A DNA stretch of 64,000 nt, taken from Myripristis murdjan (Eukaryota; Chordata; Actinopteri; Holocentriformes; Holocentridae). The DNA is taken from NCBI RefSeq assembly GCF_902150065.1, contig NC_043986.1:9519390-9583389 (forward strand). The letters run 5' to 3'. A model generated the notes under the pieces. The model worked only from the letters and a program-made list of their open reading frames with translations. It was not told the origin of the DNA and ran no database searches. Below are positions 60,901 through 64,000 of the stretch, piece by piece. A program made the position numbers and the translations under genes. Every line of letters begins with the position of its first letter. Within the stretch, counting starts at the first letter, position 1.

Positions 60901-63680
60901 ATACTCAAACAGCTCGCGGATGAGCCCCTGGAGCACCAGGATCTGCCGGAGAGCTGGGTTAGTGGCCAGGGCGCGGAGCAAGGTGATGCAGTGACCCGTG
61001 ACAGCTGAGGCACAGCCATAGCACTTAGTTGAGGAGGTGTGACCACAGCCCAGTACAGAGAGGGCGCGGTACTGACTGGCGGTGAAAGTGGGCTGGTGGC
61101 TGCTGCTGCTCCGAGACGATTTGGTGGCAGCCTCTCTCTGCTGGAGGTCATACTCCAGGAGCTCCTTACGGGATGCAAGCACTTTCTGTATGGCAAAGTT
61201 GAAGGGCACAATAACTTATGTGGAAAAAATTTTCAGATGTATCATCCACTATTACATGGCACATTATAAAAAGTTTTTGGAAATTTGTTATTTTCTCTCT
61301 AACCTGTATAATTTTGGAGAGTTCATCAAATGATGTCTTGCAGTCTCCACTGTATTCCTGAGCCAGCTGCTGAATGTACCTGTTCACATTGGCTGAAGAT
61401 GTGCTGAGGCCTGCACCTGCTCCAGTGTCATCCTGAAGAGGAAAGATTGTCACGGGATGAGACTGTGTGAATATGGTAAACAACAGGAGGTGTGTTAAAA
61501 CTACATCCAAAAGACAAATGAACAACACATACTGATATCATGACCACTAGGCATGCTACTGGTAGCTTTCCGAGTAGGCTTAAAGACAAGGGCATGAAAT
61601 TTTGATATATTACTGGTAAATACTAAGCTTTCATAGATGGGCAATTGTTCCAAAAAATAATCATAAATACATTTTTCACAGAATTTACAATTATTTTCAA
61701 ATATTCACTTTTTGTTGTAAACCTGATTTGTAGAACTAATTAAAACAAAATCCCAGGTAGATGTGAGAGATATCACTTTTTTTTTGTAATCTTAATTTAT
61801 TTTTTGACAAAGATTGTAAAATTAATTAAAAACTTGAAATTGCAATTCTGTATACAGCCCAAACAACATATTAACTTCTCATTTCTTTCCAAGCATCTAG
61901 TATTCAGACCAGAAACTATGTTTCAGATCTTTGTCATAACTGACCTGTGGTTTCTCTGGTGCCGCCTCATTAACCTTAGACAGTAGGCTTTCCAACTGTG
62001 GCCGGTGGCCCATCAGCTGGTGGTATACCCGGTCAGCTTTGTCCAAAAGAGTATTGATATTTGTCACTGCCTGCAGAAAGAACAATCACATGAGAAGCAC
62101 AAGGTGAGGGAGTTAAAAGCCTCCAAGAGTCACTGGGGGAGACAACAGTTTTTCTTGTCTGCATTCCAAAATAAAGCTGGAATGGAATGAAATATGCTAT
62201 TTCAATGGGAGGAACTGAATTCAAACCATTTCCCTGAGACTTTTAAGTCTTTCTTCTACTAGCAAACACTTACCTTTTTCCTGTCCTCCTCATTTTCGAT
62301 GGGATCCACAGCACAGCACGGCTTGGCATACAGCATGAAGTCAAAGCGGGCATATTTGCAGAAACCACAGGCATTGCACAAGAAGGGGTCCTTTTCATCA
62401 TAATTGATGGATCTAGCAGAGAGCACAACCACTGAGTTATTCTGAAACAAAAATTTAATTTCCATGCTTTTAACAGTTTCCCTGGCTGCTGTAGCCTGTT
62501 CCAGGGCTCCTGCACAATTTCCATTTTACCAAACTCTACTTTTTCCAGGCCTTAATTATGTCATAAGCAGAACTTTGGTTCAATATTATTGTTATTCTTT
62601 TTATTTATTTATCTTTTTAATGACAATTTTGTTCAATTCCAACAAATGCCCAAATTCATTTTCAATAATTTTTCCCAGACCTGCAGAGGTGCCCTGCTGC
62701 TCACCTGCACTTGTGGCACTGGTAGACATTCTCTCCACAGTTGCCACACACCCCGGGGTTGGCCGGCACAGAGGCACTGCAGCGTGGACACTGCAGAGTC
62801 TCGGTGGACGCCTGGTAGTTCTCATAAAAATCAGAAAACTCAATCATCAGGTTGGATGCGACGATGGGTAGGGGGAGGTCGATCTTCACCTCTGTTTGTC
62901 CTGGGGTGAGTTGGACTTTCTTGGCTTTGTGCCAACGAGCAGGCCTGGGATAGACAGAGTAAAAGAGTATTGACTTTATGTTTGTCAATACCATCAGTAC
63001 CAGTACCACCATCTTAAAATAAATGTTCAGTGTTGTTTCCCATTTGCAAAAAGACTATTTGATCAATTACTTCAATATTTCCTGTAAAAATGTAAAACAA
63101 ATTCAAATACATAGATTGCATCTGGCAAAAGTGATACAGCCATACCTCTGATATCAGCCCAGAGTGGGAGAAAACATCTTTCAACCAGCACTCATGTTTT
63201 TTATGTTAATAATATGGTATATTAACCATGAAGCGGATATATATGTTAATAAATGGAGGAAGGAAAGAAGAAAACACAACTAGGAATTTCTCATTTGCTA
63301 TATCATATGATCTAGTAAATTTAAATGAACATCTTTTCAGATATTTTTGCTTATTGTTGCTATTAAAAAGGAAGTCAAAATGAGAGAGATGGCGAGTTAA
63401 AGATAAAGAAACAGAAAAATAAACACAGTGAGAGAGACAGACGATGAGCAAGAGTGAGTGAAACCGACAAATTGTATGAAACTCACTTGTTCTTCAGCTC
63501 CACAATAGCCTGTACAGTTCTGTTGTTGTAGTAAAGGTTAATGGTGCGGACCATTTTGGTGCGTTTAAGGTCCCCGATTTTCACTGTGACTTTGCTGATG
63601 GTGTGGCTGCCAATCAGCTTGACAACCTGCTGTGTGGTGGTGTAGCGAGTGTCCACTTTGATGGATGACAACTTGATGTT
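48824..63680 (-). CDS. ubr4: UBR4 E3 ubiquitin ligase, last 34 coding exons (5' part outside)
   Basis: Giant N-degron and protein-quality-control E3 ligase. Exons in transcript order: 63487-63680, 62705-62944, 62274-62412, 61945-62070, 61304-61432, 60836-61185, 60499-60589, 60235-60319, 59812-59939, 59258-59387, 58868-59025, 58448-58557, 58075-58216, 57840-57921, 57435-57608, 56940-57061, 56596-56793, 56030-56110, 55571-55658, 55189-55316, 54504-54611, 54227-54343, 53804-53994, 53312-53485, 53103-53202, 52428-52646, 52155-52268, 51574-51716, 51331-51456, 51018-51212, 50592-50816, 50290-50380, 49651-49813, 48824-48888 (stop). All phases agree; about 1640 of some 5200 residues. Visible parts: Cys-rich zinc-binding stretch ([34 protein letters not shown]), an acidic segment ([14 protein letters not shown]) and the C-terminal hemi-RING ([11 protein letters not shown], then HYDCH) that works with UBE2A-type E2 enzymes. 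It ends [11 protein letters not shown], like human UBR4. Nothing is missing or broken. Confidence 0.97.
48899..48929. repeat. Poly-A run next to the last ubr4 exon
   Basis: About 30 consecutive A (T on the transcript strand) begin roughly 10 bp upstream of the last ubr4 exon. They form an unusually long polypyrimidine tract at its acceptor. Confidence 0.9.
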
Positions 63681-64000
63681 CTGGAAGAAGAACAAAAGGC
63701 ATGTGATATGATGTGGAAATCAGCGTTGGACTGTATGAGACCAAGACATCTCATTCAGTCAAACAAATCAGATGCCAGCATGGCAAAACTACGTTGTTTA
63801 TCACAGACATTGCTGTAAGACTATACAATCCCACAGTTTCCACATATTTGCTTAAAAGTATTTATTACTCACTTTAAGGAATTGTACAAGCATTTAACTT
63901 TGGTTCACAAAGATAGGACTGAGTACTGAGAACGCAATCCATATTGGCACTTCAAAAACAGAAATCCTTACCCAAAACAAAAAGCCATTCAAATCTATAT

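Noticed and set aside
1-64000. LTR retroviruses, Polintons, CRISPR arrays, tRNA or rRNA genes
   Set aside because: No capsid, polymerase or envelope-like frames, paired long terminal repeats, spaced direct-repeat arrays or complete tRNA folds were noticed on reading.

Overview
The window is vertebrate nuclear DNA and almost certainly from a teleost fish, probably a percomorph-type compact genome. The evidence is GT-AG split genes with short introns, a taste receptor type 1 gene, a cluster of her/Hes5-type genes, many (CA)n and (GATA)n microsatellites, and several dispersed repeats typical of teleosts. Family names come from reading the translated exons and recalling known proteins; no database search was run.

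Layout, left to right. (1) 121-7602, plus: the 3' part of a TGM2-like transglutaminase, 12 exons with the full Cys-His-Asp triad. (2) 8997-12294, plus: a second, nearly identical copy of the last seven exons, made by a ~4.95 kb direct tandem duplication (3996-8950 and 8948-13617). (3) 15442-21103, minus: complete rprd1b, seven exons, 333 aa, with one GC-AG intron. (4) 24183-30015, plus: a complete T1R taste receptor, six exons, 852 aa, best read as tas1r1. (5) 32207-44771: a Notch-target-like block. It holds a tail-to-tail inverted pair of almost identical her/Hes5-type bHLH-WRPW genes (32207-32773 plus; 34562-35130 minus), a third her/Hes5-type gene (40191-40807 minus), and an unrecognised two-exon 86-aa gene (43924-44771 plus). 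(6) 48824-63680, minus: the last 34 coding exons of ubr4, running off the right edge.

The gene order joins neighbours found on human 20q11 (TGM2-RPRD1B) with genes found on human 1p36 (TAS1R, HES5, UBR4). This supports the family calls.

The most interesting material is non-coding DNA around the her genes. Both members of the inverted pair carry, within about 60 bp, a CSL/RBPJ site, a SOX-POU composite element and a TATA-like box. Three intergenic blocks up to 12 kb apart share a CSL site followed 39-45 bp later by an ACAAnnGAAGTGTG element. The 86-aa gene has a CCAAT-CSL-TATA promoter like its her neighbours. I saw no LTR retrovirus, Polinton, CRISPR array or tRNA/rRNA gene. Exon ends were placed by splice consensus and phase and may be off by a base in a few places.
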